A stretch of 64,000 nucleotides of DNA. Origin: Lutibacter sp. (lineage in GTDB: Bacteria > Bacteroidota > Bacteroidia > Flavobacteriales > Flavobacteriaceae). Where the stretch lies: positions 30,323-94,322 of the forward strand of contig NZ_JABDRI010000028.1 in NCBI RefSeq assembly GCF_013041805.1, given 5' to 3'. Below the pieces are notes generated by a model. It worked only from the letters and a program-made list of their open reading frames with translations, did not search any database and was not told the origin of the DNA. Below, one piece after another: positions 16,374 to 26,487 of the stretch (its first letter is position 1; each line of letters begins with the position of its first letter). The position numbers and the translations under genes are program-made.

Positions 16374-17513
16374 ATGAAAAATATCTTACTACTTTTTATA
16401 GCAACCATATTTCTAATTTCTTGTTCAGAGGTTGAAAAAACTTCACTTGATGAATTAACTACTCAAAAAACAAGTATTCTTAATAAAATTGATAGTTTAA
16501 ACCAAGAGTTAAAAACAATTGAAAGTCAAATATCTAAATTAGACACGCTAAAAAAATATCATATTGTTACCCTTTTACCTGTTAAAAATGAAAATTTTAA
16601 ACACTATATTGAAATTCAAGGTGTGGCTCAAGCAGATAAAAACATTGAAGTTCGACCTGAGTTAGGCGGTACCGTTAAAGCTATTTATGTAAAAGAAGGC
16701 CAACAAGTTTCAGCAGGTCAAACTTTGATTCAATTAGACGATGCTTCAATTCAAAACAGTATTTCAGAGCTAAATACTCAATTAGAGTTAGCAAAAACAA
16801 CTTTCGATCGCCAAGAGCGCTTATGGAATCAAAAAATTGGTTCTGAAATGCAATATTTACAGGCTAAAGCCCAAAAAGAAGGATTAGAAAATAGTCTAAC
16901 TTCATTAAAAACCCAAGCTAAAAAAATGAAAATCACTGCTCCTTTTAATGGAATAGTGGATGAAATTTTTCCTAAAATTGGAGAGTTAACTAGTCCGCAA
17001 ACTGCAACAGTTCGATTATTAAATTTAGACAATGTTTATATTGAAGCTGATATAACAGAAACCTACTTATCTGTTATTAAAATTGGTACACAAACAATCC
17101 TAAATTTCCCTTCAATTAACAAGGAAATTGAATCGGAAATTTCTCAAATTGGAAATTTTATCAATCCAGATAATAGAAGTTTTAAAACAAGAATCAACAT
17201 ATCCAATAAAGATCACAGTATTAAGCCAAATTTATTAGCCGATTTAAAAATTGTAGATTTTGCGGCTAATGGAATTGTAATACCGTCAACTCTCGTTCAA
17301 AAAGATCAAAATGGAAATACGTACGTTTTTACTTTAAAAACGGAAAACGGTGAAACAACTGTAGCTAAAAATTTAATTAGTATAGAAAAAGAATACAATA
17401 ATGAGGTGTTTATCTCTAAAGGTCTTCAAGAAAACGACAGCTTAATTAACAAAGGAGCTAGAATTGTAAAAGAAGGAGATATTGTTAAAGTAAGCGATAA
17501 ATTTAATCTGTAA
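16374..17513 (+). CDS. RND efflux periplasmic adaptor (HlyD/AcrA type) lipoprotein
   Basis: Joins the inner membrane pump to the TolC tunnel. The 379-residue protein has a lipobox FLISC with Cys17, so it is lipid-anchored, a coiled coil at about 25-55 before the barrel-sandwich domain (GTVKAIYVKEGQQVSAGQTLIQLDD in parts, about 97-122), a helical hairpin, and the second half of the lipoyl domain (ITAPFNGIVDEIFPKIGE in parts). The extra N-terminal coiled coil is unusual in AcrA but common in Bacteroidota. Gene order tolC-hlyD-RND is intact. Confidence 0.92.
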   Translation: MKNILLLFIATIFLISCSEVEKTSLDELTTQKTSILNKIDSLNQELKTIESQISKLDTLKKYHIVTLLPVKNENFKHYIEIQGVAQADKNIEVRPELGGTVKAIYVKEGQQVSAGQTLIQLDDASIQNSISELNTQLELAKTTFDRQERLWNQKIGSEMQYLQAKAQKEGLENSLTSLKTQAKKMKITAPFNGIVDEIFPKIGELTSPQTATVRLLNLDNVYIEADITETYLSVIKIGTQTILNFPSINKEIESEISQIGNFINPDNRSFKTRINISNKDHSIKPNLLADLKIVDFAANGIVIPSTLVQKDQNGNTYVFTLKTENGETTVAKNLISIEKEYNNEVFISKGLQENDSLINKGARIVKEGDIVKVSDKFNL

Positions 17514-17535
17514 AGTAACTTAGAACAGAATTAAA

Positions 17536-20500
17536 ATGAAAAAAGAATTTAAAATATCTACGTGGTCAATTCACAATAAAATGACCGTTTATGTTATAAT
17601 TGTAATGATCTTTGTTGCTGGTATATTTTCCTATGTTAGTATGCCCAGAGAAGCATTTCCAGAAATTGTAGTTCCTGAAATATATGTTTCTACACCGTAT
17701 CCTGGAAACTCAGCCTTAGACATAGAAAAGCTTATTACAAGACCTTTAGAAAAAGAAATTAATGGAATTTCAGGTGTTGATGATATTATTTCTACTTCAA
17801 TCGAAGGGTTTTCAACCATTCAAGTAAAATTTGATTTTAGTACAACACCTACTGAAGCCCTACGAAAAGTAAAAGATAAAGTTGATGCTGCAACTTCAGA
17901 CAAAGATTTTCCAAAAGATTTACCTGCCGATCCAAATGTGCAAGAATTAAATTTTGCTGAATTAATGCCTATTATGAACATTAATTTATCTGGTGACTTT
18001 TCAATGGATAAATTAAAAGAGTTTGGTGAATATTTAGAAGAAGAAATAGAAAAAGTTCCAGAAATTTCGAAAGTTGATATTAGAGGAATTCAAGATAAAG
18101 AAGTTGAAATAAGTGTAGACTTATACAAAATGGAAACTTCTAAAATCAGCTTCAATGATATTGCCATGGCCATTCAGAATGAAAACATGACAGTTTCTGG
18201 AGGTGATTTATTAGAAAATGGAATACGAAGAAATGTTCGTGTAATTGGTGAATTCAAATCGGCAAAAGAAATTGAAAACATCATAATTAAACAAGAAAAT
18301 AATAATATTGTTTACTTAAGAGACATTGCTACTGTTAGCTTTAAAGAACAAGAAAAACAAAGCTATGCAAGAGAATTTTCTAAACCGGTAGTTATGTTAG
18401 ATGTAACGAAAAGGGCTGGTGAAAATTTAATTATTGCTTCTACACAAATAGATGAAATTTTAGTGAAAGCTAAAAATGAGTTTCTTCCCTCAAATTTAAA
18501 TGTTTCAAAAACGAATGATCAAACAAACGATACCAAAACAATGGTTGCAGACCTTGAAAACAGCATTGTTTTAGGTATAATTTTGGTTGTTTTAGTATTG
18601 CTTTTCTTTTTAGGAATTAGAAATGCATTATTTGTTGGTATTGCAATTCCATTATCTATGTTTATGTCATTTACCATACTTAGTGCTTTAGGGGTAACCT
18701 TAAATACAATGGTATTATTTTCATTGGTAATTGCATTAGGAATGTTGGTTGATAACGGTATTGTTGTTGTTGAAAATGTTTATCGACTATTAGATGAAGG
18801 CTATTCAAAAATTGATGCTGCTAAATATGGAGTTGGAGAAGTAGCAATGCCTATAATTGCATCAACAGCAACCACATTGGCTGCCTTTCTACCAATTGCA
18901 TTTTGGCCAGGTATCATGGGTGAATTTATGCGTTATTTACCTATTACCCTAATAATTGTTTTAAGCTCATCTTTATTTGTGGCTTTATTAATAAATCCAA
19001 TGTTAACTTCGGTTTATATGAAAATAAAAGAGGATGAGGTAAACTTTAAAAAAATTCTCATTTATAGTACTGCTATTTTTGTAGTTGGTGTACTCTTTAT
19101 AATTGCTGGAGTAAGTTCAAACACTAAATTTTTAAACGCATTAGGCTTATTATTAGTAATTGCAGGGGTATTAAGAGTTGTAAATACCAAATTTTTAACA
19201 CCCGCTACGACATGGTTTCAAACAATATTTTTACCTAAATTAGAAGTTATTTATGAAAAATCATTGAAATTTACTTTAAAAGGGAAAAGGCCTAAATACT
19301 ATTTATTTGGCACATTTGGATTGTTATTTTTATCATTTATGCTAATGGGACTTTTTCCTCCAAAAATACTTTTCTTCCCAGAAACTCCACCAAAACAGGT
19401 GTATGTATATTTGGAATATCCTATAGGTACTGACATTGAAGTTACAAATGCACTTTCTATTGATATTGAAAATAAAATTCAGGAATTTTTAAAGAAATAT
19501 GAAGTAAATGGCGAAAACAACTTAATTACTTCAGTAATTGGACAAGTTGGTGAAGGAACTAGCGATCCAAATCAAGGGCAACAAGGCGGAACTACACCTA
19601 ACAAAGCACGTATAACAGTTGATTTTGTGAAATTTATAGAGCGTGGTGATAATAATACGGAAGATGTTTTAACTGAAATAAGACAATTACTTCAAAACTA
19701 TCCTGGAGTAAACATCACTGTTGATAGACCTTCAGATGGACCCCCAACAGGAGCACCAATTAATATAGAAATTTCAGGTGATGATTATGAAGAATTACTT
19801 GTTAATGCAGAAGATATTAAACAATTTATTAATGAAGCTAACATTGCTGGAATTGAAGAATTAAATTTGGATGTTGAGCAAGGAAAACCAGAACTTCCAT
19901 TTATTATAGACAGGCAAAAAGCAAGAAGGTTAAATATTTCAACCGGACAAATTGGTGATGCTATTAGAACTTCTTTGTTTGGAAAAGAAGTATCTACTTT
20001 TAAAGATGGTGAAGATGATTATCCAATAAATATTCGTTTAATGGATAAATATAGATACAATAAAGAATCCTTATTAAACCAGAAAATTACATTTAGAAAT
20101 CAAAGTAGTGGTAAAATTGTACAAGTTCCAGTTTCTGCAGTTGCACATTCTGAAACATCTTCTACTTTTAGTGCTGTAAAACGAAAAAATTTGAACAGAG
20201 TAATTACCATATTCTCAAATGTAATTGAACCTTACAACCCAACTGATGTTAATGAACAAATTAAGAAAACATTAGAAAATTATAATTTACCAAAAAATTT
20301 GTCTATTTCATTTACTGGAGAACAAGAACAACAGGCTGAAGAAATGGCTTTTTTAAGTAAAGCCCTCTTAATAGCTGTATTCTTAATATTTTTAATATTA
20401 GTGGGACAATTTAACTCTACCTCTACTCCTATAATCATTTCAATAGCTGTACTATTAAGTTTAATTGGGGTGTTATTAGGTTTGATTATTTTTAGAATGG

Positions 20501-20952
20501 AATTTGTGATTATGATGACTATGATTGGTATTATTTCACTTGCAGGTATTGTTGTAAATAATGCAATTGTATTAATTGATTATACCAATTTAATAATGAT
20601 TCGTAAACGCGAAGAATTAAGCTTAGAAAAGGGAACTTTAACAAAAGAGTTAATATATGAAAGCATTGTTGAAGGTGGTAAAACTAGATTACGCCCTGTT
20701 TTATTAACAGCCATTACAACAATTTTAGGGCTGCTTCCTTTGGCAATTGGAATTAACATTAATTTCATGACGTTGTTTACAGAATTTGATCCTCAATTTT
20801 ATATTGGAGGAGAAAATGTTGCTTTTTGGGGACCCATGTCTTGGACCATTATTTTTGGTTTGACCTTTGCAACTTTCTTAACCCTAATTATTGTTCCTGT
20901 TATGTATTCTCTAATTAACAACTTAAAATTAAGGATGAAAAGAAAACAATAG
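17536..20952 (+). CDS. RND family efflux permease (AcrB/CusA superfamily)
   Basis: Proton-driven inner membrane pump. The 1138-residue protein has the duplicated RND architecture: span 1 near residues 15-33, a large periplasmic loop, spans around 340-480, a second half with a second loop and spans around 935-1130. The proton relay of span 4 appears as ALGMLVDNGIVVVEN (about 404-418) with only the second of the two AcrB aspartates kept in place. It is longer than AcrB owing to an extra hydrophobic segment around 495-550. Substrate is unknown; the TetR partner suggests small toxic compounds. Confidence 0.92.
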   Translation: MKKEFKISTWSIHNKMTVYVIIVMIFVAGIFSYVSMPREAFPEIVVPEIYVSTPYPGNSALDIEKLITRPLEKEINGISGVDDIISTSIEGFSTIQVKFDFSTTPTEALRKVKDKVDAATSDKDFPKDLPADPNVQELNFAELMPIMNINLSGDFSMDKLKEFGEYLEEEIEKVPEISKVDIRGIQDKEVEISVDLYKMETSKISFNDIAMAIQNENMTVSGGDLLENGIRRNVRVIGEFKSAKEIENIIIKQENNNIVYLRDIATVSFKEQEKQSYAREFSKPVVMLDVTKRAGENLIIASTQIDEILVKAKNEFLPSNLNVSKTNDQTNDTKTMVADLENSIVLGIILVVLVLLFFLGIRNALFVGIAIPLSMFMSFTILSALGVTLNTMVLFSLVIALGMLVDNGIVVVENVYRLLDEGYSKIDAAKYGVGEVAMPIIASTATTLAAFLPIAFWPGIMGEFMRYLPITLIIVLSSSLFVALLINPMLTSVYMKIKEDEVNFKKILIYSTAIFVVGVLFIIAGVSSNTKFLNALGLLLVIAGVLRVVNTKFLTPATTWFQTIFLPKLEVIYEKSLKFTLKGKRPKYYLFGTFGLLFLSFMLMGLFPPKILFFPETPPKQVYVYLEYPIGTDIEVTNALSIDIENKIQEFLKKYEVNGENNLITSVIGQVGEGTSDPNQGQQGGTTPNKARITVDFVKFIERGDNNTEDVLTEIRQLLQNYPGVNITVDRPSDGPPTGAPINIEISGDDYEELLVNAEDIKQFINEANIAGIEELNLDVEQGKPELPFIIDRQKARRLNISTGQIGDAIRTSLFGKEVSTFKDGEDDYPINIRLMDKYRYNKESLLNQKITFRNQSSGKIVQVPVSAVAHSETSSTFSAVKRKNLNRVITIFSNVIEPYNPTDVNEQIKKTLENYNLPKNLSISFTGEQEQQAEEMAFLSKALLIAVFLIFLILVGQFNSTSTPIIISIAVLLSLIGVLLGLIIFRMEFVIMMTMIGIISLAGIVVNNAIVLIDYTNLIMIRKREELSLEKGTLTKELIYESIVEGGKTRLRPVLLTAITTILGLLPLAIGININFMTLFTEFDPQFYIGGENVAFWGPMSWTIIFGLTFATFLTLIIVPVMYSLINNLKLRMKRKQ

Positions 20953-20970
20953 ATAAAAGTATATTTTTTT

Positions 20971-21005
20971 AAGAAAGGTGACTCTAAAAAGTCGCCTTTC
21001 TTTTG
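20971..21005 (+). terminator. Intrinsic terminator of the efflux operon
   Basis: GAAAGGTGACT / AGTCGCCTTTC stem with one G-U pair, 5-base A-rich loop and T-rich tail, 18 bases after the pump stop. Confidence 0.85.
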
Positions 21006-21019
21006 TTACTTTGTAATCT

Positions 21020-21490
21020 ATGAAAAATAAAAAATCGTATACAGTTGATGAAGCAAGAAAAGTTTTGGAGCATTTTTGTGCATATCAAGAGCGTTGCCAC
21101 AAAGAAGTAGAACAAAAATTATATGATTTAAAAATGATTCCTGAAGCCAAGGAGCAAATAATACTGCATTTATTACAACATAATTTTTTAAATGAAGAAC
21201 GTTTTTCTAAAGCTTTTGTTAGAGGAAAATTCACCATAAAAAAATGGGGACGAATTAAGATTGTAAATGAACTTAAATTCAGAAATATTTCTTCATATAA
21301 TATTAAAACTGCTTTAAAAGAAATAAATGAGGACGATTATTTAAACGTTTTACTTCAACTTGCTGAGAAAAAACTGACTTTAATTAAAGAAACCAATTCT
21401 TTTAAGAAAAAAAATAAGCTATCAACTTATCTTGTTTCAAAAGGTTTTGAAACTAATTTGGTTTATACCGTATCAAATAGCTTACTTTAG
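21020..21490 (+). CDS. recX: Regulatory protein RecX
   Basis: RecX proteins bind RecA filaments and limit recombination. The 156-residue protein shows three tandem helical repeats of the family: an N-terminal CAYQERCHKEVEQKL block, the central FLNEERFSKAFVRGKFTIKKWG block and a C-terminal LVSKGFETNLV block. The start lies six bases after TTACTTTG, a one-mismatch -7 element, so the leader must be very short. No recA is near. Confidence 0.9.
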   Translation: MKNKKSYTVDEARKVLEHFCAYQERCHKEVEQKLYDLKMIPEAKEQIILHLLQHNFLNEERFSKAFVRGKFTIKKWGRIKIVNELKFRNISSYNIKTALKEINEDDYLNVLLQLAEKKLTLIKETNSFKKKNKLSTYLVSKGFETNLVYTVSNSLL

Positions 21491-21545
21491 AACTTTACTT
21501 TTTATAATACTGATTTAAATCATTAATCTTCAATATTCTATTTTG

Positions 21546-21553
21546 TAAATTTG
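21546..21553 (+). promoter_or_regulatory. -7 promoter element TAAATTTG
   Basis: Exact TAnnTTTG match 25 bases before the ATG at 21579. Confidence 0.45.
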
Positions 21554-21578
21554 AGTAACTATTAAAAAACTCAAAATT

Positions 21579-21938
21579 ATGAAAAATACATTCTTAACTT
21601 TAGTCTTACTTTTTGTTACTATATTTTCGTTTGCTCAAGATTCAAAATTGAGAAAAACCGAAAAAAAAGGAGATCTCTTAGAAGTTACCTTGTATTATGA
21701 AAATGGAACTATTATGCAACATGGGTTCTATACAGAAGATGGAAAATTACACGCTTCATGGGAAAGCTACAATATGGATGGATCCAGAAAATGTATTGCT
21801 ACCTATAATTTTGGTGCAAAAGTTGGTATATGGACCTATTGGAATAACAATAAAATTACCAAAGTAGAATACGACAATAATAAAATTATTAGTGTAAAAG
21901 AAGTACCTGAAGATATTTCTATTAAAAAAGATTTTTAA
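21579..21938 (+). CDS. Secreted MORN/YwqK-like repeat protein
   Basis: A 119-residue protein with a signal peptide (1-19, ending SFAQ) followed by two to three short repeats of the type YYENGTIMQHGFY..DGKLHASWESYNMDG, the MORN-variant repeat of the YwqK group. Such proteins are often annotated as antitoxins or, wrongly, as nicotinate-nucleotide adenylyltransferases; there is no nucleotidyltransferase motif. It stands alone with a -7 element, so an antitoxin role is unlikely. Function unknown. Confidence 0.65.
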   Translation: MKNTFLTLVLLFVTIFSFAQDSKLRKTEKKGDLLEVTLYYENGTIMQHGFYTEDGKLHASWESYNMDGSRKCIATYNFGAKVGIWTYWNNNKITKVEYDNNKIISVKEVPEDISIKKDF

Positions 21939-21944
21939 ACGCTG

Positions 21945-22457
21945 CTATTTTATAGATTTTAAAAAAAGTGAATCTTTTTCTTTATTAATTAGTTTAACCG
22001 CATCAATATTATCATTCGGTATCGTTAAGGACAATACATAATGTTCAATAGCCCAACCTGCTTCATTTTTAGTAAGCACTCCTGAACCTCTACAAATTCC
22101 CATATGAGTATTTAGAAGCTCGTCAAACCAAGCAACTTTATCTTTCATATAAATATTGCGTTGTATTGCTGTAAAACTCCAGGCCTTGCCTTTATCAAAG
22201 TAAGGTTTACTAAATTGTTTAAAATCAGTATAATTCCAGTTTTCAGAAGCATCAGTTCCAATAAACACGCTGTTATTGGTCATTGCATTAAAATAAGCTT
22301 CAAAATTAGCCTCAGCCGCACTTTTATGCCAGTTATCTAACAAAACAGTAATAGCTTGTTTTTCTTTTGCTGAATCAGATTTATCTGATGGTACTACTTT
22401 TTTTTCACAATTAGATAATAATAGTCCAACTGCTAATACATATATGACTTTTTTCAT
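21945..22457 (-). CDS. NTF2/SnoaL-like lipoprotein
   Basis: A 170-residue protein with a lipobox (LLLSNC, Cys17) and a domain resembling SnoaL/NTF2-like folds: helix with LDNWHKSAAEANFEAYF, FIGTDASENW, then strands with AWFDELLNTHMG and a final W..HYVLSLTIPND. Members bind small molecules or act in diverse enzymes. Its ATG overlaps the stop of the upstream lipoprotein gene by four bases (ATGA), so both are in one operon. Substrate unknown. Confidence 0.75.
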   Translation of the reverse strand: MKKVIYVLAVGLLLSNCEKKVVPSDKSDSAKEKQAITVLLDNWHKSAAEANFEAYFNAMTNNSVFIGTDASENWNYTDFKQFSKPYFDKGKAWSFTAIQRNIYMKDKVAWFDELLNTHMGICRGSGVLTKNEAGWAIEHYVLSLTIPNDNIDAVKLINKEKDSLFLKSIK

Positions 22458-23131
22458 TGCTTCGTTTTTTTTGGGATTGATATTACAGGCTTACCTAATT
22501 TTCTTTGTTCCAAAGTTTTTTGTTTTTGTATTCTTTCAGGATTCACAGGTTCTCTGCTAATAATTCCTCTTCTTTTAGGAAGGTTTTGTTGTTTTATATT
22601 TAAACTTGGAGTTTCAGTATCAATTTCTAATGAATTTTGTAATTCTTCTGCCTTATAAATTGTATTTATTTTAGAGTTTACTGCCGAATACACTTCTACT
22701 ATTTTATCAACTTCATCTTTAATTTCTTTATTTGTAATTGAGTTAATAGTGGACATATCAGCCAAACGCAATGTTTCATTTTGCAAAACATTAAATCTAG
22801 CTTTAATACTTTTTCCTTTTAATAAATCAACTCTAATTGAATCTTTCATTAGGGTTACTAATCCTGAGAGTTCATTAGCATGATATAATGCATCCGTAGT
22901 AGAAATATTATAATACTTTAATATAAAATCATCTACATTTTTATACTCTTTCCACTCAGAAACAGCTTCTTTAGCTATGGGGTTTAACGTTTCTGTTATT
23001 GTATTTACAATACGATCTGAACTTACTTTTAACGAATCAGAATTTTCTGATACTTCTTGTACTGATTTTAATTTAGTACAAGAAAATGTAAAAAATAAAA
23101 TGATTAATAAAAAACTTAATACCTGCCTCAT
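22454..23131 (-). CDS. Lipoprotein of unknown function
   Basis: The ATG at 23131 is used because it begins MRQVLSFLLIILFFTFSC, a clear lipoprotein signal with Cys18; an earlier in-frame ATG at 23152 lies within the -7 element. The mature 207 residues are helical and charged, ending in a basic Pro-rich tail (RRGIISREPVNPERIQKQK in part). No known domain. Operon with the SnoaL-like lipoprotein. Confidence 0.65.
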   Translation of the reverse strand: MRQVLSFLLIILFFTFSCTKLKSVQEVSENSDSLKVSSDRIVNTITETLNPIAKEAVSEWKEYKNVDDFILKYYNISTTDALYHANELSGLVTLMKDSIRVDLLKGKSIKARFNVLQNETLRLADMSTINSITNKEIKDEVDKIVEVYSAVNSKINTIYKAEELQNSLEIDTETPSLNIKQQNLPKRRGIISREPVNPERIQKQKTLEQRKLGKPVISIPKKTKQ

Positions 23132-23149
23132 AATAAAACTTTGTAAGGC

Positions 23150-23157
23150 CAAAAATA
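23150..23157 (-). promoter_or_regulatory. -7 promoter element TATTTTTG for the lipoprotein pair
   Basis: Exact TAnnTTTG match 18 bases before the ATG at 23131; it supports that start over the one at 23152. Confidence 0.45.
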
Positions 23158-23236
23158 CTAATAATTACACTATTTAATTAAAAAATTATGATTTTCATAA
23201 AAAGCACTTGTTATATCAATCAAAAAATATTTTAAG

Positions 23237-23244
23237 TATCTTTG
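23237..23244 (+). promoter_or_regulatory. -7 promoter element TATCTTTG for threonine dehydrogenase
   Basis: Exact TAnnTTTG match 28 bases before the ATG. Confidence 0.5.
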
Positions 23245-23272
23245 AAGCTATAAAAAAGTAGATATCATTTAT

Positions 23273-24226
23273 ATGAGTAAAAGCATTTTAATTATTGGGG
23301 CTTGCGGTCAAATTGGAACTGAATTGACACTTAAATTACGTGAAATAAATGGTACGGATTCAGTTATTGCATCAGATATTCATGAAGGAAGTGATGAGTT
23401 AATGAAATCTGGACCTTTTGAGTTTGTAAATGCAATGAATTTTGAAAATATTTTATCAATTGTTCAAAAATATTCAATTTCTGATGTATACTTAATGGCT
23501 GCTATGCTTTCTGCAACAGGTGAAAAATTTCCGGATAAAGCCTGGGAATTAAACATGAACTCGCTTTTTAATGTGCTAAACTTAGCGAAAGCAGGAAAAA
23601 TAAAAAAAGTATTTTGGCCAAGTTCAATTGCAGTTTTTGGACCCACTACACCAAAAGAAAATACACCTCAAAAAACGGTTATGGAACCAACAACCGTTTA
23701 TGGAATTAGTAAACAAGCTGGAGAACGATGGTGCGAATATTACTTCGATAAATATGGTGTTGATGTTAGAAGTATTCGTTATCCTGGTATAATTAGTTGG
23801 AAAGCAAATCCTGGTGGTGGAACTACAGATTATGCTATTGAAATTTATCACAAAGCATTACTTAATGGAAATTACACCTCTTTTTTAAATAAAAATAGCA
23901 AATTACCAATGATGTATATCGATGATGCTATTGAGGCAACAATAAACATTATGGAGGCTGAAAAAGAAAAAATAAAAATTCGCTCTTCTTATAATTTAAC
24001 AGGAATGAGTTTTACACCTGAAGAAGTTAGTGCAGAAATCAAAAAAACGGTTCCAAACTTTACTATTTCATACAATCCAGACTTTAGACAACAAATAGCT
24101 GATAGTTGGCCAAAAAGCATTGATGATTCTGAAGCTAGAGAAGATTGGGGCTGGAATCATAAAATTGACTTAGAAAAAATGTCTGAAATTATGTTAGAAA
24201 ATTTAAGCTTAAAATATATAGTATAA
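23273..24226 (+). CDS. L-threonine 3-dehydrogenase, SDR type (NAD-dependent epimerase fold)
   Basis: Oxidises L-threonine to 2-amino-3-ketobutyrate. The 317-residue protein has the Rossmann motif IIGACGQIGTEL at 5-16, the catalytic Ser/Thr region WPSSIAVFGP and YxxxK in VYGISKQAGE, with the short-chain TDH markers RSIRYPGIISW and GGGTTDYAIEI. This SDR form, not the zinc enzyme, is the usual TDH in Bacteroidota. A simple nucleotide-sugar epimerase is the alternative, but the IISWKANPGGGTTDYA block favours TDH. Single gene with its own terminator. Confidence 0.85.
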   Translation: MSKSILIIGACGQIGTELTLKLREINGTDSVIASDIHEGSDELMKSGPFEFVNAMNFENILSIVQKYSISDVYLMAAMLSATGEKFPDKAWELNMNSLFNVLNLAKAGKIKKVFWPSSIAVFGPTTPKENTPQKTVMEPTTVYGISKQAGERWCEYYFDKYGVDVRSIRYPGIISWKANPGGGTTDYAIEIYHKALLNGNYTSFLNKNSKLPMMYIDDAIEATINIMEAEKEKIKIRSSYNLTGMSFTPEEVSAEIKKTVPNFTISYNPDFRQQIADSWPKSIDDSEAREDWGWNHKIDLEKMSEIMLENLSLKYIV

Positions 24227-24265
24227 GCTGTTAAATTTAAAGAAATAAAATACTTAATTATTTAA

Positions 24266-24302
24266 TAAAAAAGCCTCAAAATAAATTTTTGAGGCTTTTT
24301 AT
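24266..24302 (+). terminator. Intrinsic terminator after threonine dehydrogenase
   Basis: AAAAGCCTCAAAA / TTTTGAGGCTTTT stem with T run, about 40 bases after the stop. Confidence 0.85.
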
Positions 24303-24370
24303 TAAACCTTCTTTTTCCTTAGTTAAAACACTAAAATTTCTAAAACGATTTCGTTAAAAAATTAAAAATG

Positions 24371-24382
24371 TGATAATTGTCA
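24371..24382. promoter_or_regulatory. CRP/FNR-type box TGATaattGTCA upstream of the decarboxylase operon
   Basis: Palindrome of the TGAY-N4-RTCA type with one asymmetric base. It ends 23 bases before TAATTTTG (24406-24413), the same spacing as at three other sites in this window. Confidence 0.65.
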
Positions 24383-24405
24383 TCTTATTGATTTTTACTT
24401 AGCTC

Positions 24406-24413
24406 TAATTTTG
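24406..24413 (+). promoter_or_regulatory. -7 promoter element TAATTTTG of the methylmalonyl-CoA decarboxylase operon
   Basis: Exact TAnnTTTG match 88 bases before mce, with no TTG at -33 and the FNR-type box in its place. Confidence 0.6.
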
Positions 24414-24501
24414 TAGTGCAATACTATTTTTAAAGAAAATATAATTTTCAAACTAATCTTTTGTGATTAATTAAAGTTAAAATAAAAAATATATAATATT
24501 T

Positions 24502-24903
24502 ATGAATATTTCACATATTGAACACATAGGTATAGCAGTAAATAATTTAGAAAAATCAATAAAATATTATGAAGAAGTGTTAGGGCTGAAATGCTATAAC
24601 ATAGAAGAGGTTATTGATCAAAAAGTAAAAACCGCCTTTTTTATGGTAGGAGATACAAAAATTGAATTACTAGAAAGCACTTCACCTGATGGTCCTATTG
24701 GTAAATTTATTGAAAAAAAAGGGCAAGGAATTCACCACATCGCTTTTGCTGTGCCAAATGCTTCCGAAGCTTTAAAAAGTGCTAAAGAAAAAGGAGTGCA
24801 ATTAGTTGATAAAGTTCCTAGAAAAGGAGCAGAAGGATTAAACATTGGATTTTTACACCCAAAATCAACTCAAGGAGTACTGACTGAACTTTGTTCAAAA
24901 TAA
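24502..24903 (+). CDS. mce: Methylmalonyl-CoA epimerase (operon copy)
   Basis: Interconverts (R)- and (S)-methylmalonyl-CoA. The 133-residue vicinal-oxygen-chelate protein has the metal ligands in IEHIGIAV (His8), GIHHIAFAV and the C-terminal GVLTELC glutamate. It is the first gene before the decarboxylase subunits, where it makes the (S)-epimer used by the decarboxylase from the product of methylmalonyl-CoA mutase. A paralogue stands alone at 40786-41190. Confidence 0.93.
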   Translation: MNISHIEHIGIAVNNLEKSIKYYEEVLGLKCYNIEEVIDQKVKTAFFMVGDTKIELLESTSPDGPIGKFIEKKGQGIHHIAFAVPNASEALKSAKEKGVQLVDKVPRKGAEGLNIGFLHPKSTQGVLTELCSK

Positions 24904-24927
24904 AAATGTAAAGCTAAAAAATAAAAA

Positions 24928-26487
24928 ATGGCAAATCAGGATAAAATTAATGAGCTAATTGAAAAAAGGGCAAAAGCAAAATTAGGTGGTGGTGAAAAAC
25001 GTATTGATTCTCAACATGCTAAAGGTAAATTGACTGCTAGAGAGCGTATTGACATTCTTTTAGACGACGATAGTTTTGAAGAGTTTGATATGTTCGTAAC
25101 ACACAGAACTAAATCATTTGGACTCGATAAACAAGTTTATCTTTCTGATGGTGTTGTAACCGGACATGGAACAATAGATGGTAGAATCGTATATCTTTTT
25201 GCTCAAGATTTTACTGTATTTGGTGGTTCGTTATCTGAAACATATGCATTGAAAATATGTAAGGTAATGGATATGGCTATGAAAATTGGAGTTCCTGTTA
25301 TTGGACTAAATGATTCAGGTGGAGCCCGTATCCAGGAAGGTGTTAGATCATTGGCTGGTTATGCTGAAATTTTCCAAAGAAATATCATGGCATCAGGAGT
25401 TATACCTCAAATTTCTTCAATTTTAGGTCCTTGTGCTGGTGGAGCTGTTTATTCTCCTGCCTTAACTGATTTTACAATTATGACAGATCAAACAAGTTAT
25501 ATGTTTGTAACGGGGCCTAAAGTTGTACAAACAGTAACGGGTGAGGTTGTTACTACTGAGCAATTAGGCGGTGCAAAAATTCATTCCACAAGATCAGGTG
25601 TATCGCATTTCTTAGCTGAAAGTGATGAAGAAAATTTACTATTAGTTCGTAAAATATTAAGTTATTTACCCTCAAACAATTTAGAAGAAGCTCCAGTAAT
25701 TACTTGTCATGATCCAATTGATAGATTAGAAGATGCCTTGAATGAAATTGTTCCTGAAAATGCAAATCAACCTTATGATATTGTTGATGTTATTTCAATT
25801 TTAGCAGATAATGCTGAATTTACAGAAGTTCATAGAAACTATGCAAGAAATATTTGTGTTGGTTTTGCAAGATTCAACGGTCATCCTGTTGGAATTGTAG
25901 CCAATCAACCAAAATATTATGCAGGAGTTTTAGATATTGATGCTTCGAGAAAAGCGGCTCGTTTTGTTCGTTTTTGTGATGCATTCAATGTTCCAATTGT
26001 AACCTTAGTTGATGTTCCAGGATTCTTACCAGGAACAGGTCAAGAATATGGAGGGATTATTTTACACGGTGCAAAATTATTATTCGCTTACGGAGAAGCA
26101 ACGGTTCCAAAAGTAACTATTACACTTCGTAAATCTTATGGTGGTGCGCATGATGTAATGAGTTGTAAACAATTACGTGGAGATGTTAACTATGCTTGGC
26201 CAACTGCGGAAATAGCTGTAATGGGCGCTAAAGGAGCTGTTGAAGTATTGGAAGGCTCTAATATTAGAAAAATTGAAGATGCTGATGAAAAACAAGAATA
26301 CATCGACAAAAAAGAAGAAGAGTACACTAAGAAATTTGCAAATCCATATGAGGCTGCGAAATATGGATTTATTGATGATGTAATTGAACCAAGAAATACA
26401 CGTTTTAGAATTATTAGAGCGTTACAACTACTTCAAAATAAAAAAGAAGTAAACCCTCCGAAGAAACACTCAAACATGCCATTATAA
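24928..26487 (+). CDS. mmdA: Methylmalonyl-CoA decarboxylase carboxyltransferase subunit (acyl-CoA carboxylase beta type)
   Basis: Moves the carboxyl group from methylmalonyl-CoA to biotin on the carrier protein (or the reverse in propionyl-CoA carboxylase). The 519-residue protein has both crotonase-like halves: [22 protein letters not shown] with [11 protein letters not shown] in the first, and [17 protein letters not shown] with [10 protein letters not shown] in the second. Length and order match PccB/MmdA. That it acts in a Na+-pump is shown by the next genes (OadG-like, biotin protein, OadB-like). A biotin carboxylase is absent from this operon, which argues against propionyl-CoA carboxylase. 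Confidence 0.92.
   Translation: MANQDKINELIEKRAKAKLGGGEKRIDSQHAKGKLTARERIDILLDDDSFEEFDMFVTHRTKSFGLDKQVYLSDGVVTGHGTIDGRIVYLFAQDFTVFGGSLSETYALKICKVMDMAMKIGVPVIGLNDSGGARIQEGVRSLAGYAEIFQRNIMASGVIPQISSILGPCAGGAVYSPALTDFTIMTDQTSYMFVTGPKVVQTVTGEVVTTEQLGGAKIHSTRSGVSHFLAESDEENLLLVRKILSYLPSNNLEEAPVITCHDPIDRLEDALNEIVPENANQPYDIVDVISILADNAEFTEVHRNYARNICVGFARFNGHPVGIVANQPKYYAGVLDIDASRKAARFVRFCDAFNVPIVTLVDVPGFLPGTGQEYGGIILHGAKLLFAYGEATVPKVTITLRKSYGGAHDVMSCKQLRGDVNYAWPTAEIAVMGAKGAVEVLEGSNIRKIEDADEKQEYIDKKEEEYTKKFANPYEAAKYGFIDDVIEPRNTRFRIIRALQLLQNKKEVNPPKKHSNMPL

Noticed and set aside
21579..21938. YwqK-type antitoxin reading
   Set aside because: Signal peptide and no toxin gene beside it; more likely a secreted repeat protein.
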